The notes below the pieces were generated by a model. It worked only from the letters and a program-made list of their open reading frames with translations, had not been told where the DNA came from and did no database searches. The translations under genes were made by a program, and so were the position numbers. From NCBI GenBank assembly GCA_014871385.1, contig CM026432.1, forward strand, positions 6,920,970 to 6,984,969: a stretch of 64,000 nucleotides of DNA. The letters run 5' to 3'. The stretch's first letter is position 1, and each line of letters starts with the position of its first letter. The DNA comes from Ceratodon purpureus (taxonomy: Eukaryota; Streptophyta; Bryopsida; Pseudoditrichales; Ditrichaceae). Below are positions 11,988 to 24,916 of the stretch, piece by piece.

Positions 11988-13419
11988 GCTCTCGTTTCTT
12001 TAGTCCATGGGGTCTACGTAATTAATCCCAATCCTACAGTCTCTTCGACTTGATAGACAAGGGGAGGTTTTCTTATTTGGCCTTGTGGCATGATATTGAT
12101 TAGTTTGAGAGCAGTAGTTTGCGGGACCTAATGTTGTGGGTTTACATGAGATCGACTTTATTAAAATCCCAGCTTCACTATTAAACCTATTGTCTTCTAT
12201 TTCTTTTGTTTGTCTCTATCAATGTCGAATGTACCGCAAAGTCGTTGGGGTCAGTGTTCAGCAGCCGCTACTTTATCTTTGATAAGTAGCCTTAGCCGTT
12301 ATCTACACCCTAATTAACTGTGCTTGTCAACGAGTTAAGTGTACCTGAAGTACAATGCAGGAATGACATGTACCATTATATGCTTGTGTCATGAAAGCTC
12401 AGCTGAGGCTTTCTCGATCCTCAATTCAATGATTTCGGTGATGAAGCCATGATTTCTGCACCCTCTTAATGAGAAATGGATTGCGCACCCTACACAACTT
12501 ATAGAAGACAGATCACATGACCCTACAGGTTTTCTCTTCTGGTCTTGAAGCTGTCGACGTAGTTCAGTTCGGAACTACCGGTAAACTGTATGACCGCAAA
12601 GTTTACGTGCCTTACCGTACGGATTGATTACTTGGCTGCTTCTATCATCGCTCGTGCTTCTATCAAGTCCTTTATTAGATACAGTCTGCCAGTGCAGCTA
12701 CGACACGGATACAGCATGCTAAGAAACTATTGTTGGGCCTCTGCTTCGATTGAGAATAAATTACCACTCCTGACATTCTGTGGCACGATTGTAGAACTGG
12801 CCAATCCAGATGTACATATTTCACAAGAACTCAGAACAATGAAGCTCCTGTGAGTCAAGAATCTGTTCAATACCATTCTCACGTGAATAAAAATTTGTGG
12901 ATATCCACAACAAGATTTCACATCAAGTGAAGTCAATACCATACGAGTATCACATTCATTTTTCAACTATTTTTTATTTGTCAAATTATTGTATATCCAT
13001 TCACAGAGTCTACCCAAGTGAAGACAAACGCTGTATCAGCACCCTGATTGCTATGATTGCTAGCCTAATTGATTCTAGAAGTAAACCCGGAAGATACTGC
13101 CAACAACGTGACAAATCCAATGGTTTACAGAAATGGGGGAAAGCCCAAGAATGGCATTCAATCTAAATATGCAATTGAAAACGTTTCCATTAAATTAAAA
13201 GCAGCCAGTTCACTTGCGTCAAACTGAAACCACCCAGTTTCACTTACGTCAAAACTAATTGCAGCCAGTTTCATTTGTGTCAAAACTGAAACATCCTTGT
13301 TAAGATTTTCTGCTGCAGTATAAAATATCTAATTAATAATGAGAATGAGTAAAAACAAGTATAAAAAAATAAACATAATAATGAAATGAAACAAAAACAA
13401 AAACTGAGAGTACCCATTT
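11988..13419. other. Spacer after BZW-B
   Basis: The first ~200 bases are the 3' UTR side of BZW-B. No gene is recognisable in the remainder. A short tandem repeat lies at 13202-13296. Confidence 0.4.
13202..13296 (+). repeat. Three imperfect ~31-bp tandem units
   Basis: Three units each carry a GCCAGTTTCACTT-like start and a GTCAAAACTGAAAC-like middle. They lie shortly before the presumed promoter of the next gene. No function is evident. Confidence 0.55.
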
Positions 13420-14468
13420 ATGACAACATCACAAAACTGTGCTTCTTTTTCCTTTCCTCGCATGTTTTCTTTCGTCTTTCCAAAACCAGTCATTTCAACA
13501 AGTCGACGACTTCCTTCGACCCGCACTCACACTCCACATGAGCTTCACCACAGATCCATCACGCTCTTGCACCATTGCTCCACCTCCCGAGCTCTCGACG
13601 CCCAAGAGGAAGAGCCTGGGCTTCAGACGCGCCATCTCTCGGGGGCTGAGTCCAGCAATTGAGGCAGATATCATCAGATCTTTGGCTCCTTCTCCGGATC
13701 CACTTGCAACTTGGGTTCGCCCAAATTGTGCCCTACAACGACCTCTGCTTCGGTGAGCCCACTTTTTCCACAACGGATTCTCCTTTCCTCTCCGTAATGC
13801 AGGTTTTGTGAGAGTTTTCCGTGCAGAGATCACTGCATTTCCATATTTTTTAATATATTTTTTCCTGCTAGTCCTTCCCTTTTCTACTTCTCAAGTACTA
13901 GTGGGTATGTGAGTGAGCCATGAAAGTGTGTCTCTGAGTTTGTGACTGAGTATGAGTATGAGAATGTGAGTGGGTTAGGCATGAATTTGGAGATGATCTT
14001 TGTCGAACTAGCTTCTGGTTTTCTCAATTGTGAATAATGTGGTTATGTACATTGGCTTAAGTTTTAGGACGTTAGGAGCAGTTTCGAGGGGTTTTGAGAG
14101 GGTTATCCTGTTTTGGATCCAATTGCTTTTCAAGGTTGGTATATGATGCTGGATCTGGGGAGGTTTTGCTACCGGTTTTGACAGGGTGAAAGAGGAGGTT
14201 TCTTTGTTGAGTATTATGTGGATTTTTCTTTCGGTGACTGTCTTGTAACCCCTTCTTGTAAGAGGTGCTTATGGCTCTGTTGTGAGTTTTATTATGTGCA
14301 GGATGGGAGGGGACTGAGGTGGAAGGATGGTGTAGCGGAGATTACAGTAGGGATAATGGGTATGATTCTCTGGCTATGTGTTTCTCTGATTTGTTAAACC
14401 CTGTGGTGAGAGTAGCTTACTCTGTTGTTTGGTTTGATGTTACAGAGCATGGCGTTGTGAAACCGAAG

Positions 14469-15336
14469 ATGGGGGATGAGAAGAAGGGGCCGGCCTCGGA
14501 TTCAGTGGATGCATTGACAGATGAAGCGCAGAAACAATTCGAGCGGTTTGTGCAAGGCGCTCATCAGATGACCGCCTGTGCTTTAGCAGCCATTGATGCG
14601 TGCAGCGCCGATGTGCCGCAAACTGTCCAGCTCCTGGAGCTCTTGGTATGTTCTCACTTGCTTAATTACTGAAGGCCATGGCTACATGTAGTTTCCCGCT
14701 CACTTTTCTTGTTTGAAAATTCCGATGCTCTTCCTTGACATGGGTAAGGGGATTCGTTTCTGGTGCAATGGATCAGGCAAAGCAAGGAGATGACCGGAAA
14801 AAGAAGCAGGAATGTTTGGATTCGTTGCAGTCAGCTTTCGAAAAGCATATGACTGAGTACGAAGTGAGTGTCTATTTCTATTTCAGTGATTCTGGACTTG
14901 TATGCGAGGGTTATTTCTATTTGTAACTTTACATGTAGTGATAAGTTTTGGAGCTTCATACTGAACTAGTTTGCGATCTTCTAGGAAGAAGAGCAGAAGT
15001 ATATGCAGAGGTTGTGGAGTTCGGTGAACGCACAAGAGCAGGATCTCCAAATTCGGCTGGAGGCAGGAAACCAATTGCAGAAGTTGAGGCTGCAGGTACT
15101 CTTGATGCAGTTTTGATGACCATTAACTCCTGGAAACAGCTCTTCTCTTTAACATAATCTCAATGCAGCCTCTGAGTTGTTTCTGGGAATTCGATAAATA
15201 AGTCTGGTTACTAACCTGTTTTCATTGTTTGGTATGATTGTGATGTACTCACTTACCATGTGTAAGATTGCAGAAGCAGAAAGTGGGTGAAGCGCTCCTA
15301 TGGTTGGAGCTCATGTCGGGGCCTCCTGCCATGTGA
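14469..15336 (+). CDS. Small charged coiled-coil protein, unrecognised
   Basis: I do not recognise the family. Four exons join in frame: 14469-14645, 14777-14863, 14985-15095 and 15274-15336. They total 438 nt (145 residues). The product starts MGDEKKGPASDSVDALTDEA and ends LWLELMSGPPAM. Almost the whole chain is predicted helical and rich in K, E and Q, with heptad-like stretches (EEEQKYMQRLWSSV, QDLQIRLEAGNQLQKLRLQ). A soluble subunit of a larger complex is therefore possible. There is no signal peptide or membrane segment. At least two upstream non-coding exons are likely: one ending near 13752 before GTGAGC, and one at about 14303-14358. The last upstream exon holds short ATGs, including ATGGCGTTGTGA just before the chosen start. 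The gene converges on the galactosyltransferase gene. Confidence 0.65.
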
Positions 15337-16563
15337 TGCATCGTTGCAGGTCATCCCAAAGCCTCTCTGCATAAGGCCATTGCAACACATTGGGGAAATG
15401 CATGGCTAACTAGATTTTGTCACAGTTGCGGAAACAAGCCCTCTTCAGAGAAGTAGTGTATGCTTGATTCTTAGTACATGAGTTCATGCTGAGCCACATT
15501 GCATCCTTTTATTGGAACCTGCTTTGTCGAATGTCTTCGTCTCCGCACTAATGACGCAGTGGCAAAACCTTGCGGCCACGATGTATGGTTAGTGAAATAC
15601 AAAAGCTGACATCTGGAAAAGCACAACGTTGACTCAGAGGTTGCCTCTATTATGTAATATTTTCGACACTGTTTCTCTGGCTACACCTTTCGGTACATCT
15701 ATGGTGGTGTTGTTTATTTCTTTCTAATTGCTGGTATGATTACCCGCTGTGAGTGCACTGTTTCTACTGTTTCAGTTCGTTGCAAATTAGATGGTCTGTC
15801 CTAATTTAACTAGGTTCGCTGGCCTTGCATTTACAATTGCAATTTTGGATGTTTCAAACCTCGTACTGAGTTGGCTACTAAATTTACAAACTGACTAGTA
15901 AAAGTGTTTCTAGATAACCTTACATGAAATATGTAGTCTACTCGAGTAATGTCAGCCACAATTGCAAAACAAGTAAAATAGATTTCACTTCTGTTTCTCT
16001 TGGTGATTTGGTTTGTAACTAACGTGTTTGCTGAGGCAAATGGACCCACTGACTGACATTGGATATACGTATAAGAAATTCTTCTCGAAATATAGATGTT
16101 CAATAAGCTTTGAATGGCATTGCAATCTCCATCCAATTTACCAAGACAATTTAGCAAGGCTTTTAGTTGCCCAACATATTGAAGTAACATGTCCACATAT
16201 GCACTTCTTCGAGAGAAAGTAGGATATAAATAAGGGAAAACAAACTTGGTAGTATTGAGGGAAATGGTATATGCTGAATAATAAAAATGGAACTGTTGAA
16301 CCAAATCATCAGCTTGCTGCAGGGGAACCTCCCAACATCATGAAAAGTCGGTTGCTCTTCATTCATTTCCAGTGACGGTAGCATGAAAGTTCGCTGTACA
16401 AGTTTTGCCGATTTCTCTCAACTCAAAACATGAGTGGCAAGCAGTAATCCTAGAAAGGGGTGTCCGAGAACATGCACTATTCGGTGAATTTTTGAAAAAA
16501 ATGTTCTCTCGTCTCAAATGTACTAAGATCCTCACTAAAAATCTATACAATAACTAGGAAAAA
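15337..16563. other. Spacer between convergent genes
   Basis: This segment holds the 3' ends of the coiled-coil gene (+) and the galactosyltransferase gene (-). I see no additional gene or structured RNA. The open frames present have no recognisable domains. Confidence 0.5.
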
Positions 16564-19500
16564 TTAAATGTCATTGTTGCAGCAGATCCCATGCTCTCCA
16601 TTCATCTCATTGTTCCAAAGGCACTGCATTTGGCTCGGATTCTGATAATGAGATATGATGAACCCGTTCTCGCAAACCCCGTGTTGATAATTTTCGTAAG
16701 TTACATAATCGACCACCTTTTTCTTTAGACTTTTGTATTTATCGACCCATATTCCCATTGCCACGTCCTCCAATTTGAAGAACTGCAAAACCATTTGTGG
16801 AACGTTAGTTCAATGGCCTAGAATACCAGTTTCAAACCACATACAGTGGAAAGACACTTCTATTTCACAGGATGAACAAGCTGAAGTACATACCTTCAGG
16901 AGGTTCTTTTGGTGGCCTTCAACTACAAAATGAGCAATATCTTGAGACATAATATAGCCAGGTCCATGAGCCCATGGTGGGTAGGTGTCATTGCTCCATT
17001 CCTACAGGCAATTGATGATCTTCAACTTTGCGAACATAATGCAATGACAGATTATATTCTTAACTTAAAGGTAATAATACGCAGAAGAACGAACAAGGCA
17101 ATCAGCAGAAGTGACCATGAAAAGTGAGTTCCCTTACCTGTGTGTTTACAAACCACTTGTTACTAGGGTCTCGTTCAGGATTGGCAGTAAATTCAAGATT
17201 GCCCAAGAAAAGACTGTGAGTAGAGTTTTGCTTCGATTCAGAAATGGTCGAAAGAACCGTATCCACACGCAGAAAAGTGTCATCGTCAGTCTTCATTACA
17301 TAATCTGCCTTCAGGTTGTATTCCTGGTAAAAACGCAAGTAAATTACCAGTGAGTAACATTGCATAGTGATTCTGCAACTTGAACACCTCCAAGTAAACG
17401 AACTAAAATCATCCAAGGCAGAAATGGTATGTGGTTAAAATACCCAACAGAAATGCCAAAGAAAGTACATACCGCATACATACAAATAGCTAGAGTTTTG
17501 TATGTAATGATGTTGTAGTAGTCCACCATTGGGAGAATCTGCATGTCCCCATAAGTAAGAGACTCGGTCCAGAGCTCCTTGTTTACTTGCGTATTCTGGT
17601 GCTGCAGAATCAACCAAGCACATTCTAAGACGTAAGTGTTCTCACCCAATACCTGTTCCTTAGAGTATGCGCATATGGGAAAAGCAAGAATCGCACCAAA
17701 TCATACATCATTGCCTTTCTCGAACAAACTCGTACAAGATCGGACAAGCTTTAATTTGATACTCTAAACTCAAAGAGTGGCAGTTTTCAGAATAAAAGCA
17801 GTGCTTGGAATTTTGTCCTCTGTACAATACAACTATTGTGACTGTCATGAAGAAAATTTGACGAACTTACCAAGCCAACAAAGAACCGCACCACTACAGT
17901 GCCATTTCGGACCTCGGGATACTGCATCCAAGTTCTCCTTACAGCCATCCTTCGAACAAAATTGCTGTTTGAGGAGAACACTCCAACGAACAGGGTAGCA
18001 CGTTTTGGCAACTTAGGAGCTCTAATGACCTTCAAATCAGGTATTAAGGATGCGTCGTCGGATATCGGGAGCCCGTTCACTATTACTGAAGAAGTTTGCA
18101 GGTCCCCTTTGATGCGCAACGAATTAACCATCCAGGGCTCCAAGCTCTGCCAAAGAAAAAGGCGGTTCCTGCTTAATACCGCAGGAACTCAAGATAACAG
18201 CGCTGAGTGTAAACTGGATAATAAGAAAGATTTCATGTGGACTATCGATCTCACTGATTTACTAAAGGGACTAAATAAAAGAAGGATATTTAGCAGCCTT
18301 GAAAGATTGTAAAAATACACCTCGACAACAAGCTAATCAAGACAAGTGAGAATTTAGATGGTACCTGGCGGTACTTGAATGATGTTACATGCTTTCCATT
18401 AACAGATACATGAAAACCATCCCACCCAGCCGATATAGTAACCACAAATGGAAATCCCTCGGAGAACGGAAACCAGGTCTTTACTGATCCTTCAAGAACA
18501 TTAATACCCTTCCATAGTCCTGGCCCAGCCTTACGTGTAATATTCTGCCCGATGTCGGAATTGCACACTTTGAGACCGTCCACTGTAAAATCATCGCACA
18601 GTAATGACATCAGCTCCTAGACGTCGCTACATTCTAAACAAAAGCATCGAAATCCTTGAAATTATCATTTAATGATCAAACAATAGCTGCATTGAGGAAT
18701 AGAGAGCAAACCTTTGCCATCAGACGAAGTCTCGCAGTTTTCACAGTCAGGTAGCACAGGGCATCGCTGTTCAAGTTGCCAATCTCCACCGACCGTCCAA
18801 GTATTCTGGACGATGCTGGGGTTTATAGTTATCTGATCACCACGTAAACGCACCGAAAAATGAAACACAACTGGCTCATCCCCTTCCTCAAACAGTTCGG
18901 ATCCTATCAGCTCAAGAGAAAAATCCCCGGTTTTGACGCCTGGTGTCCCTACTACTGTTACCGAAGAATCCAGTACCAGTCCACAGGGAATCGGCAGCAG
19001 GAAAGGCTCTGATTTCAATTCAGTAGCATTCAAAGCGCTCACAAAGAATGGACACTTGTTGTCAACCTTGTGAGCGCTACTGTTTGCTCGCTCATTGGCC
19101 TCATCAACCATAGTTTTGTTAATCTCTCTCCAAGCCCGGAGTCCTTCCCGCAGGGCCTTGGTCGCATCCTTGGGCACATTGGGTCTTCTCAAATAATTCA
19201 CAAGATACTTCCATATCGGTTGAACCCTCGGAACCTTATGGATTTCAGGAAGAAGAGTCGGGTACGCGGATATTATAGGGTCGTCATCGAGGAGTAAACT
19301 CAAATCGTCATCTTCGCCAGATGTTTTAGTGTTGTTGATCAGGGGTAAACTAGAATTGCTATCATGAAGAGATGTGATAGTTGTGTTAGCCAGGGGCAAA
19401 CTAGAATTGCTGTCATGGCGAGATGTTACAGTGGTGTTAGCGAGAGGCAAACTTGAATTGCTACCTTGACGAGATATCACAGTGTTGTTAGCTAGGGGTG

Positions 19501-19693
19501 AAGTCGAATTCCTACCACTGGGGCTGGGAGCAGGAGCCCATACGAAAGAACTATCAAAAACTATAACTGGACTTCTATAATCCGCGTAGCTCCTGCCCTG
19601 TGATTGGAAATAGCCTACGGAGAAGCTACATCGTACAGCGAAGATGGCCAAGAGTACAAGCAGCAGAAAGCTCCATTGCCGCTTCTTTGTCAT
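16564..19693 (-). CDS. Galectin-domain GT31 beta-1,3-galactosyltransferase
   Basis: This is a type II Golgi glycosyltransferase of the plant GALT class, a galectin-like domain fused to CAZy family GT31. Members add galactose to hydroxyproline of arabinogalactan proteins or to glycans; which substrate applies here is not decidable. Exons, 5' to 3' on the minus strand, are 19693-18712, 18582-18365, 18146-17871, 17601-17473, 17323-17138, 17001-16894 and 16782-16564. They total 2118 nt (705 residues). The sequence shows a short basic N terminus, a membrane anchor at residues ~9-28, and a Ser/Asn-rich stem. A galectin-like region at ~240-400 contains the motif [20 protein letters not shown]. The catalytic domain carries RRTWMQYP and the metal-binding DDD of [12 protein letters not shown]. 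The C terminus is rich in Cys (CENG, QCLW, GICC). The stem contains four 17-residue repeats with eight N-glycosylation sequons. Confidence 0.93.
19322..19510 (-). repeat. In-frame 51-bp repeats in the galactosyltransferase stem
   Basis: Residues 62-124 are built from a 17-residue period, with Asn at positions 62, 79, 96 and 113. Each unit has an NSS or NST sequon and an NTT or NNT sequon around the core SLPLANTT. It is an expressed minisatellite in the luminal stem, where copy number could vary between alleles. Confidence 0.85.
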
Positions 19694-21599
19694 GGCTTAC
19701 TAGACTAAGATTGCTTGTGAGAGTCGTCACTCGGTCCTGTTCTCTCGCCTCCTTCCGCTATGCAAGTTAATTGCAGATGCACCGAGACAGTCACCAAACT
19801 CAGCTGTCCTAGGTATCAATTCGGCCATTTCCAGGTCGTTCTTGTGCTATCGTCCGTGCCAACAATCTTCGGTCAATTCACCCAACCCCACTGCCATATT
19901 GATAATCCTTCGGTAAAAATTCTAACTAAACCCTCGAGTCCTGAACAAACACAAGAATTTCTTCTCCCACCCAGCTGTATTTGCACTGAAGTCAGATAAT
20001 CATATCAGAAAAACCATCCATTCAGCCGCACCGCAAATGCAGCCACGTTCTATAGTCATATCGATCGAAACCAGAATTCCACTCGACGTCATCACGTCAT
20101 GATAACCAATTGCTCTCGCAGAATCACCACCTGCAATCACTGCACCCTTCACACCATCGGACACCAATAAGATGCTGCTCAGATACACATACAAATTATT
20201 GACATGTCTTATACCTTTCAAACCACTTTCTCCAACATGTCGTTATACCCACTATTTCAGTCAATGCCACTATTCCTCCTGTGCAACAATATCCATTGCG
20301 AGGGCGTATGATTATTTCTAACCCACTCCAGCAGTAATAAAGGCCTTGCAACCGGGCCTGGAAAACCTAACAATACAATTACATACAATTCTCTTCCCAC
20401 TCAGAACCTCTGCGTCGTGAAGACATTCTAATCAATCCTTCATCAAGTAATGCATCACTATCAAAATTCAAAAGAATCATTCCCAATACACTGCAACTAC
20501 GTGATTGCCCAGAGATTCAAACAAATGCAATACCTCCGAATCGTTGAAAAACGCAAAAAAGGTACTGATTCACCGAAGCGGGTTACAAATTCGCGAACAT
20601 AGAACCAACTCTTACAACCGCGGCCTAACAAGAGAAAGATACTTGGTTCCGCAAAATAGCAGAACCATGCATCCTCAAATTATCCCAAAAAAACCATCCC
20701 ACAAACACACTGGATCTGAAAGAGATAAACCCCTTTGATCTAACCGACAGTTAAACTCAGAGGCATTAAAAGAAAGACGAGCTATTCCTCGTCGCCGGAG
20801 AAGAACTGTAGCGAGATGGAGCGGGTCGTAACACTGCTGATTGACTAATAATTCCACTGCCAATTGACTGACAGTTTCAATGCTGATTCCCACCACTAAT
20901 ACCCCCACGATAACTCCGAGAAACGTCATATCCTCCGAAGCAGAAAAAAACCACCAGAGCTACCCACTCATTGAATTCACCAATCCTCTCGCCCTCCATA
21001 CAACAATCCCAACTCAAAAAACGAAACACTCAATCCAAAGGAACGAAACTCAACACCGAGCAACAAACCCAACAGAAACTAAGATCGTGCCTGTGGAAGC
21101 GACCACACACACCTGCACGAAATGGAAGCGGTCAAATGCATGCGCTCAGAAGCCGCTCCAAAGCTCAGGCCAATGATCTCGCCCACCTCACAGCTGCTCG
21201 AGATTCAGCTCCCAATCTCGAAAACCCAAACGAAAATCCCAAATCCGAGCGGGAACTCTAGCATTGCTGATCCTTTTGGGGCTCGGGGACGCACAGAAAC
21301 GCCCTGTAATGGCCGCTCCGGGATTGCCCTGCACCGAAAGAAGGCCTCCCAGGAAGAATGCCGGGCACTACAGTACCCATCAAAGCACGGCCCCTTTTTC
21401 AAACCCGGGCGAAAGTGGACCTCGGTCCACACACGCGCACGAAAGGCGAGTAGCCAGTCCTGTCGCGAGGCTCTTTCACGGCGTCAAAGTCGCGGAGGCC
21501 GCGGAATAGAATAATTGCGCAAAATCCAGAAACCACGGACGACTGCTGAAGCGCTGCGCCTCTGCGCTTCTTCTTTCCGAGGGTTCTTCTGTAGCTCAC
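19694..21599 (-). promoter_or_regulatory. Upstream region of the galactosyltransferase gene
   Basis: No protein-coding gene is supported here. The sequence becomes richer in GC toward 21500 and probably contains the promoter and 5' UTR of the minus-strand gene, possibly with a 5' UTR intron. The open frames seen on both strands lack domains and conflict with each other. Confidence 0.35.
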
Positions 21600-21739
21600 G
21601 TGGAATTTTGGGATGAGAGCGCATCTGCGCAACCACCCACGCATGGTCGTGGATGCGCCCCCGATCGCATGCACCTCCCCGTCGCCGAGCGCGCCCTCCC
21701 TCCGATTCTGGCCGCTGCGAAGCGCATCGCTCGCGACGT

Positions 21740-22640
21740 CGTCGTCGCGACGCCCCGCGCCGCGACCACCGGTCGCGGCGCTCTTTTCATCGTCATCCAC
21801 TGGACGCTCCCATACATTCCCCTCTCCCCCTCTCCCGACCCACGGACGGTGTCCACTGGTCTAGGTTTCGTCGCGAGACTCCTCCCGCCACGACTACTGG
21901 TCGTTGCAACTCATCTTCCTTCCACCCAGTGGACGCTCGTATCCATATCTCATCTGTGCTTTACCGACCATCGGACGAGGGATGAGACCCCTCAGCTGCG
22001 GCAAGTGGTCGCCGGAGCACTTTTTTCTCCCGTCTGGTGGTCGTGGGATTGTTCTTCCCTTTGTTCGTCTCCCGGCCATTGGACGGAGACGGCGTACCCC
22101 ACCTTTGCTTGTCGGCATTCGCGTTCATCCGTCCGGAGGTCGTCGGGGAAGCTTTCGTGTATTGATTGGGGGCAGTTAATGGTCTGGATTCTAATTTCCT
22201 CCAAGAATTTGGGCGCTGCGATCGATGTACGGTGAGGACTGACCAACGGACGGCGACTACTGGTCTTCCGTTACGTTCTTTATGTTTCTCAGTACTTTAC
22301 ATCGACGTGGGCGTACTGCTTTTGGCCGTCCGGAAGGTGTCCGGCTCACTTTGGTATTAATGGCTTCTTGGTCGTGGGCTGGACCCACGTCCCCTTCGAC
22401 GAGTTCCGACCTGCGGACGGGGAGTAGTTTAGGCCTTTGAATTTGTGCATGGCTGTTCGACCTCTGAACGGCGACCGATGGTAATCTGTTAAGTTTTCTT
22501 CTTCCGTGCAACCTTCTGTCGCTTTTTCGGTGACTGATGGTCGGAAGGTCTGACCCGTCTCCTTCGAGGACAGTTTTCCTCCGGTAGGACTCTTCTTCCG
22601 GTGGTCGTAGGAGGTTTTCTTCAACCGACGGTAACCATAG
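21740..22640. repeat. GC-rich diverged tandem-repeat block
   Basis: Motifs such as ACTGGTCG, CAGTGGACGCTC and CCATCGGACG recur at intervals of roughly 120-130 bp. Two of the clearer units begin near 21752 (CGCCGCGACCACCGGTCG) and near 21888 (CGCCACGACTACTGGTCG). Later units are more diverged. The block gives a 211-codon open frame on + that resembles no protein and is best read as repeat DNA. Confidence 0.5.
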
Positions 22641-22725
22641 CTTGACATATAACAAAAATATGAAAGAAAAATAACGAAATAAAAAACAACAATGAAAGAA
22701 GTTAATGTGGTGGACGAGTCTACCG

Positions 22726-22908
22726 TAACACCATAGCAGGATCGGTCCTCAGCAAATGAACATTTATTTTTGTTGAAAAATTAGGGTTCGTTTCTAAAAA
22801 AACTGAATTTCTCATATTTTGTTTTTCTATTTTCGTTTTCATGTCTTCATAATTTTCTATTTTTTTATATATTTTGACTTACTTAAGAACAAACCTGCTA
22901 TGGTGTTA
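22726..22908. mobile_element. 183-bp MITE-like element
   Basis: TAACACCATAGCAGG at 22726-22740 has a perfect reverse complement at 22894-22908. The interior is very AT-rich and has no coding capacity. Size and structure suggest a miniature inverted-repeat element. The target-site duplication is unclear. Confidence 0.5.
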
Positions 22909-24387
22909 GGGTATATGGAAGGGCGTGGAAGGATGGATGGAACTGATCATTTTTATGTTTGATTATTTTATTTTATTTTGTCAGTTATACCTAGTGAACA
23001 ATTTGTCATTATTAGGAATGATGGGATTGGTTTTTAGTTTTTTGGAAAATTTAAGTTTCGACTCGGTCATTGTGATATGCAGTGGGATGAGAGGTGGAAT
23101 GAGGGTACTGTTATGTGGTTGTATGATTGTTGGAAGACCTTGCTACGAGACCAAGTACAACGTGGAATGATTGTGCGTTACTATGTACTTAGGACGTGGG
23201 TACATACAGGGTCCGTTTTATGGAGATGAGAAGTACATTACGAGTTGCGGCTCACTGTCTTGCAATGCGATGTGGATCATGCTAAGGTCAAACATTAATG
23301 GGAACACTCCACTTTCCAATGTTTCTGTGCATGCTTTCTGTGTGGGAAAGGAATTGTAAAGAATGCTCCACATGTTTTTCAAATGTGAAAAGTCATGCAG
23401 CATTTATGTTTGTTGACGATGGGAATTAGCTAAAGATGCCCTGATATGTTTAGGTATGAAATTGCAACAATCTAGTAAAGTACTGTAGTCATGTGTTCAT
23501 TTGTATGTCAACTATCAGATCTTGAAGAAAGACTGTTTGATATGTTCTTAGATTAGAAGATTATTATTCCATGTGAATATATGTGATGGATCTTTAAAAT
23601 TGATTATATCTTCAAGATCACTTTCAAATAAGAATAATTCTACTTAATTCGTATTTTCTAGATCCTGTCAAGCAACTATGAAATGCATACCTTGAATCCG
23701 AATATTCTGAATTCAGGCTTTTCAGCAGCCATGGAATTCAAAGTCCTCAAAGAATGATTTCTATCTTACACACCAGTTTTATGGTTCAAAATGAGAAAAA
23801 TTGAGCATAGACTCCTTATTCTTATGAGTTTCTATTTTCGTTTTCTAATACTGGTTTGGTACAATGCTCTTTTTGCAACAAACTGTAATTGTATTCATGG
23901 TAAGTACATACTGCATATATATAATTCTCGTGAGTTGGCAATTGTGTTACCGCAGGCTCTATTCAAAAACAAATACATAATTACACAACTCTCAATATAA
24001 TTCATATATACTAATGTACAATATATGGCATTCCTGGTTTTCAGTAAGATGATTGCAAACGGAGGTCTTGTCACATCATGCATAAATTATGCTGGAGGAG
24101 TATTTGGTGACAAAGTCACATGGAAGGATACCAATAAAATGCCTTCCACCAATTAACCATGACTAGAGAGTTTTATTTTTAAATTGAAAATTTAGAAAAA
24201 AAAAACTAGATTGATTTTTAAAGGAACCTGGATGGAAGATTTGTTTGACATTTATGATAGATATATTGCTCAGCTATTGCTACTGGAGCCGCTGTAGTAG
24301 TTACAATTTAATTTCATTGCTTGTATTAAGATTATTTTTGGAACAGAAACAGCTATGGTGTCATTCCCCATCACATCAATAGGAGGC
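22909..24387. other. AT-rich non-coding stretch
   Basis: I see no gene, no structured RNA and no strong repeat in this interval. The small open frames present have no similarity that I recognise. Confidence 0.4.
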
Positions 24388-24916
24388 TGTACAGTCGCCT
24401 ACAACAAAAGATATGTGATGCCTTTTTGAGGCATTCAAATATCTGTAAATAACATACAATAAAACTGGTCCATGTTATCTTGCAAAATTATAATCGCTCA
24501 ATTCTTAGCCAATCCCACTCAAGCAAACCAAGTTTCAATTTCAAAAAAGTAAATTCTAGTTTTTGGTGGATTTTTAAAGCCAATTTTTATGAATTTACAA
24601 TATATTTTATTGAAAATAATTGATGATGACTTTTTAAAATTTGATTGCAAAGATATGTAAGGAACATACATACACACATCTTTTGCATTGAAAATCACTC
24701 CTTTGAGTAACAAAGTTTTTCTTTATGAAGAATTCAATGAAAAGTTATTATGCAAATAATTTTGTAAAATAGATATTTCTTATTGTAATAGATTTTGGCA
24801 AAAGAATTGTACCATCATGTTTAAATGTATAATGTTAATTCCCATGTCAACTAATCAGCTAAGAATTTCTTACTGGCTATTTTGATGTCAATCTCTCGTT
24901 GACAGAACCAGACCTC

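Noticed and set aside
21600-22235. 211-codon open frame on +
   Set aside because: It lies in GC-rich tandem-repeat DNA where stops are rare. The competing frames are equally open, and there is no domain or splice pattern.
23171-23403. Overlapping open frames on both strands
   Set aside because: Short, without splice context or domains, in AT-rich spacer.
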